From NCBI RefSeq assembly GCF_949987515.2, contig NC_082703.1, forward strand, positions 12,734,680 through 12,798,679: DNA of 64,000 nucleotides. Direction: 5' to 3'. Below, piece after piece: positions 20,122-31,019 of the stretch. Under the pieces are notes generated by a model. It ran no database searches. It saw only the letters and a list, made by a program, of their open reading frames with translations, and was not told where the DNA came from. The stretch is from Delphinus delphis. Lineage: Eukaryota; Chordata; Mammalia; Artiodactyla; Delphinidae. Numbering within the stretch: the stretch's first letter is position 1; the number at the start of each line of letters is the position of its first letter. A program made the position numbers and the translations under genes.

Positions 20122-23100
20122 ATGGTAATAGGGAACATACATATCGATAATTACCTTAAATGAAAATGGATTAAATGCTCCCACCAAAAGACGTAGCCTG
20201 GCTGAATGGATACAAAAACAAGACCCGTATATATGCTGTCTACAAGAGACCCACTTCAGACTTAGGGACACATACAGACTGAAAGTGAGGGGATGGAAAA
20301 GATATTCCATGCAAATGGAAATCAAAAGAAAGCTGGAGTAGCAATTCTCATATCAGACAAAACGAACTTTAAAATAAAGACTATTATAAGAGACAAAGAA
20401 GGACACTACATAACAATGAAGAGATCAATCCAAGAAGAAGATATAACAATTGTAAATATTTATGCACCCAACATAGGAGCACCTCAATACATAAGGCAAA
20501 TGCTAACAGCCATAAAAGAGGAAATCGACAGTAACACAGTCATAGTAGGAGACTTTAACACTCCACTTTCACCAATGGACAGATCGTCCAAAATGAAAAT
20601 AAATAAGGAAACACAAGCTTTAAATGATACATTAAACAAGATGCACTGACTTGATATTTATAGGACATTCCATCCAAAAACAACAGAATACACTTTCTTC
20701 TCAAGTGCTCATGGAACATTCTCCAGGATAGATCATACCTTGGGTCACAAATCAAGTCTTGGTAAATTTAAGAATATTGAAATCATATCAAGTATCTTTT
20801 CCAACCACAACGCTATGAGATTAGATATCAATTACAGGAAAAATCTGTAAAAAATACAAACACATGAGGCTAAACAATACACTACTAAATAACCAAGAGA
20901 TCACTGAAGAAATCAAAGGGGAAATCAAAAAATACCTAGAAACAAATGATAATGAAAACACAATGACCCAAAACCTATGGGATGCAGCAAAAGCAGTTCT
21001 AAGAGGGAAGTTTATAGCAATACAATCCTACCTGAAGAAACAAGAAACATCTCAAATAAACAACCTAACCTTACACCTAAAGCAATTAGAGAAAGAAGAA
21101 CAAAAAAACCCCAAAGTTAGTAGAAGAAATCATAAAGATCATATCAGAAATAAATGAAAAAGAAATGAAGGAAATGACAACAAAGATCAATAAAACTAAA
21201 AGCTGTTCTTTGAGAAGATAAACAAAATTGATAAACCATTAGCCAGACTCATCTAGAAAAAAAGGGAGAAAACTCAAATCAGTGGAATTAGAAATGAAAA
21301 AGGAGAAGTAACAACTGACACTGCAGAAATACAAAGGATCATGAGAGATTACTGCAGGCAACTATATGCCAATAAAATGGACAACCTGGAAGAAATGGAC
21401 AAATTCTTAGAAAAGCACAATCTTCTGAGACTGAACCAGGAAGAAATAGAAAATATGAACAGACCAATCACAAGCACTGTGATTGAAACTGTGATTAAAA
21501 ATCTTCCAACAAACAAAAAGCCCAGGACCAGATGGATTCACAGGCGAATTGTATCAAACATTTGGAGAAGAGTTAACACCTATCCTTCTCAAACTCTTCC
21601 CAAATATATCAGAGGGAGGAACACTCCCAAACTCATTCTATGAGGCCACCATCACCCTGATAGCAAACCAGACAAATATGTCACAAAAAAAGAAAACTAC
21701 AGGCCTATATCACTGATGAACATAGATGCAAAAATCCTCAACAAAATACTAGCAAACAGAATCCAACAGCACATCAAAAGGATCATACACCATGATCAAG
21801 TGGGGTTTATGCTAGGAATGCAAGTGTTCTTCAATACGCAAATCAATCAATGTGATACACCATATTAACAAATTGAAGGACAAAAACCGTATGATCATCT
21901 CAATAGATGCAGAAAAGCTTTCAATAAAATTCAACATCCATTTATGATAAAAACCCTCCAGAAGGTAGGCATAGAGGGAACTTACCTCAACATAACAAAG
22001 ACCATATATGACAAACCCACAGCCAACGTCTTTCTCCATGGTGAAAAACTGAAACCATTTCCACTAAGATCGGGAACAAGACAAGGTTGCCCACTCTCAC
22101 CACTATTATTCAACATAGTTTTGGAAGTTTTAGCTGCGGCAGTCAGAGAAGAAAAAGAAATGAAAGGGATCCAAATTGGAAAAGAAGAAGTAAAACTGTC
22201 ACTGTTTGCAGATAACATGATACTATACATAGAGAATCCTAAAGATGCTACCGGAAAACTACTAGAGCTAATCAGTGAATTTGGTAAAGTAGCAGGATAC
22301 AAAAATAATGCACAGAAATCTCTTGCATTCCTATACACTAATGTTGAAAAATCTGAAAGAGAAATTAAGAAAACACTCCCATTTACCATTGCAACAAAAA
22401 GAATAAAATACCTAGGAATAAACCTACCTAAGGAGACAAAAGACCTGTATGCAGAAAACTATAAGACATCTTTCTGATGAAAGAAATTAAAGATGATACA
22501 AACAGATGGAGAGATATACCATGTTCTTGGACTGGAAGAATCAACATTGTGAAAATGACTATACTACCCAAAGCAATCTATAGATTCAATGCAATCCCTA
22601 TCAAACTACCACTGGCATTTTTCACAGAACTAGAACAAAAAATTTCACAATTTGTATGGAAACACAAAAGACCCCGAACAGCCAAAGCAATCTTAAGAAA
22701 GAAAAACGGAGCTGGAGGAATCAGGCTCCCTGACTTCAGAGTATACTACAGAGCTACAGTAATCAAGACAGTATGGTACTGGCATGAAAACAGAAATATA
22801 GATCAATGGAACAGGATAGAAAGCCAAGAGATAAACCCACGCACATATGGTTACCTTATCTTTCATAAAGGAGGCAAGAACATACAATGGAGAAAAGACA
22901 GCCTCTTCAATAAGTGGTGCTGGGAAAACTGGACAGCTGCATGTAAAAGAATGAAATTAGAACACTTCCTAACACCATACACAAAAGTAAACTCAAAATG
23001 GATTAAAGACCTAAATGTAAGGCCAGACACTATAAAATTCTTAGAGGAAGACGTAGGCAGAACACTCTATGACATAAATCACAGCAAGATCCTTTTTGAC

Positions 23101-23929
23101 CCACCTCCTAGAGAAATGGAAATAAAACCAAAAATAAACAAATGGGACCTAATGAAACTTAAAAGCTTTTGCACAGCAAAGGAAAACATAAACAAGATGA
23201 AAAGACAACCCTCAGAATGGGAGAAACTATTTGCAGATGAAGCAACTGACAAAGGATTAATCTCCAAAATTTACAAGAAGCTCATGCAGCTCAATATCAA
23301 AAAACAAACAGCCCAATCCAAAAATGGGCAGAAGACCTAAATAGACATTTCTCCAAAGAAGATACACAGATTGCCAACAAACACATGAAAGGATGTTCAA
23401 CATCGCTAATCATTAGAGAAATACAAATCAAAACTACAATGACGTATCACCTCACACTGGTCAGAATGGCCATCATCAAAAAATCTACAAACAGAAATGC
23501 TGGAGAGGATGTGGAGAAAAGGGAACCCTCTTGCACTGTTGGTGGGAATGTAAATTGATACAGCCACTATGGAGAACAGTATGGAGGTTCCTTAAAAAAC
23601 TAAAAATAGAACTACCATATGATCCAGCAATCCCAGTCCTGGGCATATACCCTGAGAAAACCATAATTCAAAAAGAGTCATGTACCACAATGTTCATTGC
23701 ATCTCTATTTACAATAGCCAGGACATGGAAGCAACCTAAGTTTCCATTGACAGATGAATGGATAAAGATGTGGCACATATATACAATGGAATATTACTCA
23801 GCCATAAAAAGAAATGAAATTGAGTTATTTGTAGTGAGGTGGATGGACCTAGAGACTGTCATACAGAGTGAAGTTATTTAGAAAGAGAAAAACAAATACC
23901 GTATACTAACACATATATACAGGATCTAA
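20122..23929 (+). pseudogene. L1 ORF2p relic (endonuclease and reverse transcriptase)
   Basis: The ATG at 20122 is followed within a few codons by a one-base insertion. The endonuclease domain is then readable with its catalytic CLQETHF (near 20237) and GDFNTPLSPMDRSS (20550-20591). An in-frame TGA after ALNDTLNKMH ends that piece. The reverse transcriptase is split by frameshifts near 20860, 21110, 21520 and 21660. [14 protein letters not shown] is intact, but the catalytic FADD has become FADN ([14 protein letters not shown], about 22203-22244). A small insertion at about 22466 moves the frame. The C-terminal zinc-knuckle region ([14 protein letters not shown], 23531 on) survives, and a TAG at 23879 precedes the usual end. 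Clearly dead. Confidence 0.92.
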
Positions 23930-24329
23930 AAATAAAAAAAGGTTCTGAAGAACCTAGGGGCAGGACAGGAATAAAGTCTCAGTCATAGAGAATGGACTTG
24001 AGGACATGGGAGGGGGAAGGGTAAGCTGGGGCGAAGTGAGAGAGTGGCATGGACATATATACACTACCAAACGTCAAATAGATAGCTGTGGGAAGCAGCC
24101 ACATAGCACAGGGAGATGAGCTCGGTGCTTTGTGTCCACCTAGAGGGGTGGGATAGGGAGGGTGGGAAGGAGATGCAAGAGGGAGGGAATATGGGGGTAT
24201 ATGTATACGTATAGCTGACTCACTTTGTTATACAGCAGAAACTAACACACCATTGTAAAGAAATTTTACTCCAATAAAGATGTTAAAAAAAAATTGCTGG
24301 GGTGTTCATAAGGGTGCATATTTTGACAG

Positions 24330-24445
24330 GAATTGCACTATGTGTCTGACACATGTTATCTCATTTCATCACCCTGTGTTATATATTTTCGTCCCCAATT
24401 TTGAAAGTAAGCATATTTTTTAATTTACCTCAAAGTCACAGACAC
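24330..24445 (-). mobile_element. MIR SINE fragment, antisense
   Basis: GCACTATGTGTCTGACACAT, GTTATCTCATTTCATCACCC and TTTACCTCAAAGTCACAGAC keep the antisense MIR order (aCTATGTGcCaGgCAC, aacTCATTTaATCctc, gcCcAAgGTCACAcag). Confidence 0.55.
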
Positions 24446-24569
24446 ACACATGGAGGTAAACTGTCACAAAGCTAAAAGGCTTATGATTGGGATTGACCTT
24501 TTTCACTCACCCTGACTTCCTGGAGGCTCATTTAAGTTGTCACCTGAATCAATGGTTCTTTCCTTTTTA

Positions 24570-24880
24570 TTGCTGAGTAAGTGTCTCATGGTATGCATGT
24601 TCCACAGTTTGTTTAAACCATTCACCCAGTGAAGGACGTCTGGGCTGTTTTCAGTTTTTGGCTGTTACCAATAAAGCAGCTGTAAACATTTGTTTCTATG
24701 TGTTTGTGTGAATCTGTCTACATTTCCCTGGAATAAATACCTGGGAGTGTCATTGATAGGTCGTATGGTCATTGCACGTTTAGTTTTTTAAAAAACTGCC
24801 AAACTTTTTCCAGAGTGGCTGAACATTTTGCATTTCCATTGGCAGTGTTTGAGTGATCCAGCTTCTCTGTGAATATATTT
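24570..24880 (-). mobile_element. Old L1 fragment, ORF2 3' part
   Basis: Antisense L1M text: TATTGCTGAGTAAGTGTC, GGACGTCTGGGCTGTTTTC, GGAATAAATACCTGGGAGTG, CCAAACTTTTTCCAGAGTGG, TTTGCATTTCCATTGGCAG. Frames destroyed. A SINE landed at its end. Confidence 0.8.
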
Positions 24881-25062
24881 TAAATATTTATTTATTTTGG
24901 CTGTGCCGGGTCTTAGTTGTGGCACGTGGGATCTTTAGTTGCAGCATGCATGTGAGATCTAGTTCCCTGACCAGATATTGAATCTGGGCCCCCTGGATTG
25001 GGAGCGCAGAGTCTTTAGCTACTGGACCACCAGAGAAGTCCCATCTGTGAATATATTTTAAA
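24866..25062 (-). mobile_element. CHR-type SINE (older, short form) with target duplications
   Basis: Antisense SINE body 24885-25043 (TTATTTTGGCTGTGCCGGGT, TCTTAGTTGTGGCACGTGGG, ending in the complement of GGGACTTCTCTGGTGGTCCA). Perfect 19-bp target duplications TCTGTGAATATATTTTAAA lie at 24866-24884 and 25044-25062. Confidence 0.95.
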
Positions 25063-25635
25063 GGGACAATGGGAGGTAGAAATAAAGTTGCGTTTTGATG
25101 ACATCCTCTAGGTGGTGCCACTGTGGCCTCCTTAAGTAGAGAGCGTGATGTATGCCTGGCCTGTTCCAAGGCAGCTGGGTCTGCAGGGCTGGTGGGAGAA
25201 GTGTCTCCAAACCTGATATCCAACCTGCCCGGTGGGAGGTCTTTGATATGGCCCTGTTCCTTCCCAGGGGTTTCCCACATCCATTGGTCAGGGCCATGGT
25301 GGTGTCTGGGATTTGGGCTACTTTCTCCATTATGGAAACAAGAGACTCTTTCTCGTTTGTGCATAGTAGTTACTATTAAAAGCTGCCTGGAAGTGGTGAT
25401 TCAGAGAGACTGTTGTCTTCTCACACCCTGTGTGAGCCAGATGGAGGAGTTGTGTTGGGAGCGGAGAGGGAAGAGGGGGGTTAGGATCAAAGCCAGAAAG
25501 GAGGATGTTTCACTAAGAAAGCTGATGCAGGCCAGTGTAACCCTGCAGTCGCTGAGGTGGCTGGGGAAGCCTTCTATCAAAGCTCAGCTGTTCCTCTGAA
25601 GCTCAGCTCTGAGTCTGTAAGGCTCACATGCTTAG
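25063..25635. other. Unassigned unique sequence
   Basis: Open frames occur on both strands but are unrecognised, and the minus one runs into the SINE. Nothing supports a gene. Confidence 0.4.
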
Positions 25636-25822
25636 GCCTGGAACTATACTGCCTCCGTCCAATTCCCAACTCGATCCCTTACTAGCTGTGTAAACTTCGC
25701 CAAGTTTATTTAAACCCTGCTAAGTCTTGAAATCTCATCTATAAATTGGGGATACTAATAGGGCCTCACAGGTTTATTATGAGGACTAAGGGGCACAATA
25801 CATGTAAAGTCCTTAGAACAGT
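25636..25822 (+). mobile_element. MIR SINE, nearly complete
   Basis: Sense MIR: CTTACTAGCTGTGTAAACTT, AAATCTCATCTATAAATTGG, GGGATACTAATAGGGCC, TTATTATGAGGACTAAGG, CAATACATGTAAAGTCC and CTTAGAACAG are all in order, a good copy for its age. Confidence 0.85.
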
Positions 25823-25930
25823 GGTTCTCAAACTGGGTGGCACGTTGGATTTACCTGGAGATCTTTAGAGGATATTGTTGCCTGGGTCCCATTCCCAGAG
25901 ATTGGGATCATTACAACTGGATTATAAAAA
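25818..25930 (+). mobile_element. MER5A-type DNA element, partial
   Basis: Starts CAGTGGTTCTCAAACTGGGT directly at the MIR end, then TTACCTGGAGATCTTTAG, GGTCCCATTCCCAGAGATT. The 3' half is lost. The MER5 ends show it is hAT-derived. Confidence 0.75.
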
Positions 25931-25954
25931 AGTCCTTAGGTACCTACTGGGTTT

Positions 25955-26240
25955 AAAAAAATCATGTTTAGGATAAATTCCTTGAAGTGGAATTGTTGGG
26001 CCAAAAAGTAAGCATACTTTAAGACTTCTGTTATCTTGCACGTGTTCTTCAAAAACTTATACCAACCTATGTTCTCAAAAGCAGTATATGAAAATGCCTG
26101 CTTTTCCATACTTCGGCCAGCAGTGGAGATTATTATTATTTTTATATTTGCTAATTTGAAAAAATATGATATCATATACGCATTCTTTGATTACTATTGA
26201 GGATAAACATCTTTTCACCTGTGGTTTTTCTTTTTCTTTT
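25955..26240 (-). mobile_element. Old L1 fragment, ORF2 3' part
   Basis: Antisense L1M text: GATAAATTCCTTGAAGTGG, AATTGTTGGGCCAAAAAG, TACTTCGGCCAGCAGTGG, AGGATAAACATCTTTTCACC. Strongly diverged, with ATT repeats inserted near 26130. Confidence 0.7.
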
Positions 26241-27170
26241 CTAGGTCATTGTTGAAATGTAGTTTTTGGTTATTTCTTCACAACAAGTTGCTCAGTTGGA
26301 ATTATTGTTTTAAGAATAGGTTCAGACCAGTCCAGTCCATAGCTGGGTTTTATCTGAAGCCTTCTCACTTAGGCTAAGGAAAGAAAGGTGCATAAAAGTA
26401 CAGTTTTGATGTAAACCTAGAGAGAGCTTAGTCTGATTGGCAATGAATGAATCCCATGCAGTTTGCCTTTTGAAACTCATGCCTTGGGAAGAGTAGAGAT
26501 ATAAAATACAAAATGTTGGCTGAAGTGATGACTCTCCGGAGCCAAATTATCTGCCTAGGAAGTTCCTACATCCTCCTGGAGTAAGGTTAACACTGCAGAC
26601 CTGATGCTAAGGAAGAATCTGGAATATTCACTTCTAAACAGTCACTTTTATTGTGGCAGCCCTAGTCCCTTTACATGCCCTTTTAAAATTGAGAGAACAA
26701 AGCATTTACATCTTTTAAAGAATTTAGGGACTTCTGAGAGCCAGAGCACTTAACTTCATAAGACCATGGCAAGAAACCTACGTGTGGGGTGACCACAGTT
26801 TTGGGGAAGGAGACCTGGCAGATTAAAGACTGTGAGCCCTCAGATTTACTTCTGTTTGCTACAGGGAACCAGGTCACCTGGTTTAGTCATTCTTAGATGT
26901 CAACACTGATGAATGACAGTGAGAGAGAGTCATCCTCTAAGATGAATTTAAAAGATGCTTCTTATGGAAAATGCATGGAAGGTTGCAGCCTTGTTTGAAT
27001 GATTGTGAATGAGGAAGGACTCATCACTCCCTAGAGGGCAGATGAGTGGACAGTTCTGGGAAGCAAGTAAAACAGGAAGAAGTCAGGGATTAAAGATTTC
27101 ACAGCAGGGAAAGTTAAAGAGCAAAAAATATGGATGACTTTGGCACATGGGTGTGGGTGTCAACCTCCCT
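26241..27170. other. Unassigned unique sequence
   Basis: No repeat or gene recognised over about 930 bp. Single-copy in appearance. Confidence 0.4.
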
Positions 27171-27172
27171 AT

Positions 27173-28065
27173 TTAAAAAATATTGAAGTATAGTTGATTT
27201 ACAATGTCATGTTAGTTTCAGGTATACAGCAAAGTGATTCAGTTTTATATTTTATATTATGTCTATATGTATACATATATATATTCTTTTTCAGATTCTT
27301 TTCCATTATAGGTTATTATTGTACAAGATGTTGAATGTAGTTCCCTGTGCCATACTGTAGGTCCTTGTTGTTTATATATTTTATATATAGTAGCGTGTAT
27401 CTGTTAATCCCAAACTCCTAATTTATCCTTTCCCCTCCCCTTTCAACCATAAGGTTGTTTTCTATTTCTGTGAGTCTGTTTCTGTTTTGTAAATAAGTTC
27501 ATTTGCATTATGTTTTAGATTCCACAAATAAGTGATATCATATGATATTTGATTTCTGTCTGACTTACTTCACTTAGTATGATAATCTCTAGTTCCAGCC
27601 ATTGTTGCTGCAAATGGCATTATTTCATTCTTTTCATGGCTGAGTAATATTCCATCATGTATATGTACCACATCTTCTTCATCCATTCATCTGTGGATGG
27701 ACACTTAGGTTGCTTCCATGTCCTGGCTATTGTAAATAGAGATGCAATGAACATTGTGGTACATGACTCTTTTTGAATTATGGTTTTCTCAGGGTATATG
27801 CCCAGGACTGGGATTGCTGGATCATATGGTAGTTCTATTTTTAGTTTTTTAAGGAACCTCCATACTGTTCTCTATAGTGGCTGCACCAATTTACATTCCC
27901 ACCAACGGTGTAGGAGGGTTCCCTTTTCTCCACACCCTCTCCAGCATTTATTATTTGCAGAACTTTTGGTGATGGCCATTCTGACCAGTGTGAGGTGATA
28001 CCTCATTGTAGTTTTGATTTGCATTTCTCTAATAATTAAAAATGTTGAGCATCTTTTCATCAATG
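27173..28065 (-). mobile_element. 5'-truncated L1, antisense
   Basis: Reads 3' UTR (TTGAAGTATAGTTGATTTAC, GTATACAGCAAAGTGATTC) then ORF2 C-terminal antisense text (ATTCTTTTCATGGCTGAGTA, GGACTGGGATTGCTGGATC, CTGACCAGTGTGAGGTGAT) and stops at 28065. About 890 bp of the 3' end. The ORF2 tail on the minus strand still shows [20 protein letters not shown]. Confidence 0.9.
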
Positions 28066-28344
28066 TCCCTTCTCTTTGAACTTCCCAGCTGAATATAGCT
28101 CTCTGTCTGAGGAGCTGTGATCAATATAGGCAGCTTCTGTACAACTGCCTGCTCTTTAGGTCAGTCTCTACCCATTCTCTGTCCCTGTCACTAAATGATG
28201 CTGTGGTTCCCAAAGACCTTTCTCTGGAAGTTCCCTGGCGAGGCCTCAGTGTCAGGTAGTAGCTGGAGACTCATGCAGTCTCAAACTCCCTCCCAGCCCA
28301 GCAGGTTACTGAGTGTTCTCCAGACCCCATTCCCTTCTCAGGTT
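28066..28344. other. Unassigned sequence
   Basis: Short unique stretch between the L1 and the SINE. Confidence 0.4.
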
Positions 28345-28592
28345 AATAAATGTAATCCCAGGGCTTCCCTGGTGGCGCAGTGGTTGAGAGTCCACCTGCC
28401 GATGCAGGGGACACGGGTTCGTGCCCCGGTCCGGGAAGATCCCACATGCCGCGTAGCGGCTGGGGCCGTGAGCGTGGCCGCTGAGCCTGTGCGTCCGGAG
28501 CCTGTGCTCCGCAACGGGAGAGGCCACAACAGTGAGAGGCCCGCGTACAGCAAAAAAAATAAAAAATAAAAAAAAAATAAATGTAATCCCAG
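28345..28592 (+). mobile_element. Young CHR-type SINE, the only sense copy
   Basis: Body 28362-28575 starts GGCTTCCCTGGTGGCGCAG (tRNA-like head, pol III A-box region) and ends GGCCCGCGTACAGCA plus an A-rich tail. The 17-bp target duplication AATAAATGTAATCCCAG lies at 28345-28361 and 28576-28592. Transcription would run along the plus strand from the internal promoter. Confidence 0.96.
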
Positions 28593-28995
28593 ACTCTTAG
28601 GAGAGCAAAGGCAAGCCAGTTGAGGTGGACGGAATTAGCTGCATTCTAAGGTGGGCATGAATCATTTCGGCATCATGATTCATATGACATTTTAAGGCTG
28701 AATCAATTCTCTTTGGCTTTGCCCTGAAGCCACTATGATGGAGAGGGAGGCTGCTGGTTGATCAGTCACTTACCTGTAAAGGTGGTAAAGGATGTGCAGG
28801 GCCTCTAGACTTGGCAAGTTACAAATGAATATGAAGGCATGATCCCCTTTTTTGAGTAGTTTATAACATACTGAACGATTAGGCCAAAAATAAATAATTG
28901 TTGCAAAAATAAAACCCCAAACACGGCTAGCTGACATTGATTGCATCCTTACTATGAAGCAGTCATTCTGTTTACATGTCTTTTCATTATTATGG
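28593..28995. other. Unassigned sequence
   Basis: No feature recognised except a possible MIR remnant near 28930-28990 (CATCCTTACTATGAAGCAG, TTTACATGTCTTTTCATT). Confidence 0.35.
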
Positions 28996-28997
28996 AG

Positions 28998-30446
28998 GGT
29001 GCTGTGCTGGTTAGTTGTATGTGCCTACTTGACTGGGCTAAGGGATGCCCAATAACTGGTAAGTCATTTTTTCTGCAGATATCTGTGAGTGTGTTAACTC
29101 ACTGGTCCCCTGGTTTCCAGGCCTTTGGACCCAGACTGAATCATTCCACCAGCTTTCCTGCTTCTCCACCTTGCAGACAGCAGATTTCGGGACTTCTCGT
29201 CTTCCATAACCATGTGAGTCAATTCCCCTCTTCTTTTTTTTAAATTTAGGTATAATTGACCTATAACATTATATTAATTTCAGGTGTTTGACATAATGAC
29301 TCAATATTTGTATATATTGCAAAATGATCACTATCACAAGTCTAGGTAACATCTGTCATCACACATGGTTAAAATATTTTTTCTTGTGATGAGAACTAAG
29401 ATCTCCTGTCTTAGCAACTTTCAAATATTCAATACAGTAGTCACCATGCTGTACATTACATCCCCATGACTTATTTATTCTATAACTGGAAGTTTGTACC
29501 TTTTGACTCCCTTTACCCGTTTTTCCCACCTCCACTTCCTGTCTCTGGCAACCACCAATCTATTCTCTGCATCTATGAGCTGGGTTTGTTTGTTTTTAGA
29601 TTCCATGTGTAAGAGAAATCATACGGTGTTTGTCTTTCTCTGACTTATTTCGCTTAGCATAATACCCTCTAGGTCCATTTCATGTTGTCACGAATGGCAG
29701 GATTTCATTCTTTTTTATGGCTGAATAATATTCCATACATTTTATATCTATAAACATTTTCTTTATCCATTCATCCATTGAGAGACACGTTTCCACATCT
29801 TGGTGACTGTAATAATACTGCAATGAACATGGGGATGCATATATCTTTTCAAGTTAGTATTTTCATTTTCTTTGGATAAATACCCAGAAATGGAATTGCT
29901 AGATCAGATGGTAGTTCTATTTTTAACTTTTTGAGGAACCTCCATACTGTCTTCCACAGTGGCTGCACCAGTTCACGTTCTCATCCACAGTGCACAGGGT
30001 TCCCCTTCTCTCCACATCCTCACCAACACTCGTTATTTCCCGCTTTTTTGATGATAGCCATTCTAGCAGGTGTGAAGTGATATCTCATTGTGGTTTTGAT
30101 TTGCATTTCCTTGATGATTAGTGATGTTGAGCATCTTTTCATATGCCTTTTGTTACTTCTGTATGTCTCCTTCGGAAAAATGTCTATTCAGATCTTCTGC
30201 CTACTTTTCATTGGATTGTTTTTATTTTTGCTATTGAGTTGTATGAGTGCTTTATATATTTTGGATATTAACCACTTATTGGATATATGATTTACAAATA
30301 TTTTCTCCCATTCAGTAGGTTGTTTTTTTATTTTGTTGATGGTTTCCTTCGCTGTGCAGAAACATGTATATATATCTGTATATCTTCTTATATATATCTA
30401 TATATATCCTATTGGTTATGTTTCTATGGAGAACCCTGACTAATAC
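28998..30446 (+). mobile_element. Old interspersed repeat split by an L1, class uncertain
   Basis: The left part, 28998-29232, has TGTGCCTACTTGACTGGGC, GACTTCTCGTCTTCCATAAC and ATGTGAGTCAATTCCCCTC. The right part, about 30360-30446, has ATATATCCTATTGGTTATG and GAGAACCCTGACTAATACA. Together they are the two ends of one well-known mammalian repeat whose name I cannot give with confidence. An antisense L1 occupies the gap. Confidence 0.6.
29236..30358 (-). mobile_element. 5'-truncated L1 (L1MA-like), antisense, nested
   Basis: TTTAGGTATAATTGACCTAT, TTTCAGGTGTTTGACATAAT, then ORF2 antisense text (TTCATTCTTTTTTATGGCTG, ATACCCAGAAATGGAATTGC, GATATCTCATTGTGGTTTTG, TGGTTTCCTTCGCTGTGCAG). It sits inside the repeat listed at 28998-30446, so it is the younger of the two. 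Confidence 0.85.
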
Positions 30447-30636
30447 AAATGCCTTGCCATAGATCAAACAGTAGGTGTTATTTCTCTGGTGAAAAGATGT
30501 CAGAGAGTCACTTTAGTTGCTCTAAGTTCTGCTGGGCTTGGGAGAGAAGGCAGAGAAAGGAGCGTGTTAAGGGTCTAGGTCTGTAAGTGGCAAGTATCAA
30601 AAGCAGCCTCATCCCAGCCTGTGGTCTGGAGAATTG

Positions 30637-30967
30637 CCGTCCAGTAAAAATATTATGTGAGCCACCAATGCAATGCAAATATATATTTAAAAAAATTTTA
30701 GTAGCCACATAAATGAAAGGAACAAGAAACAGGTACAGTTAATTTTAATACTATATTGCATTTAATCAGTTCATCTAAAATACTATCATTTGAACTTGTA
30801 ATCAATAAAAAGTTATGTATGAGTTATTTTTACATTCCTTTTGTTCAGCAAAGCCTTCTAAATCTTGTGTGTATTTTACATGTATAGTACAGTTGAATTT
30901 CGACTAGCACCATTTTAAGGGCTCAATAGCATGTGTGGCCAGTGGCTGTTGGACTGGACAGTGCAGA
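30637..30967 (+). mobile_element. DNA-transposon-like repeat (hAT-type MER), name uncertain
   Basis: CAGTAAAAATATTATGTGAG, TTTTAGTAGCCACATAAATG, AAGAAACAGGTACAGTTAAT, AACTTGTAATCAATAAAAAG and TGTGGCCAGTGGCTGTTGG are in the order of a common mammalian MER repeat of about 320 bp that starts near CAGTGCTGTCCAATAGAAAT. The ends are eroded. Confidence 0.55.
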
Positions 30968-31019
30968 TCTACAAAATATCTAGCATCTTCACATGCATAT
31001 CTATGCATATTCATTTGAC

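Larger units (their letters stand above)
18676..24293 (+). mobile_element. Near-complete L1 LINE, inactivated
   Basis: A 5.6-kb sense L1: the end of the 5' UTR (18676-19173), ORF1 relic, short intergenic spacer, ORF2 relic, a 3' UTR, and AATAAAGATGTT then A9 ending at 24293. L1 proteins bind their own RNA, nick the target and reverse transcribe at the nick. This copy lacks most of the 5' UTR promoter, and both frames are broken. A clear target duplication was not found. It is the longest element in the window and one of two sense L1s. Confidence 0.95.

Noticed and set aside
25123..25599. 158-codon plus-strand open frame
   Set aside because: Overlapped by an equally long antisense frame, with no recognised domain. 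Compositional.
28362..28440. Possible tRNA gene
   Set aside because: The tRNA-like head belongs to the SINE. It lacks a foldable mature tRNA with intact stems and is followed by the SINE body and A-tail.
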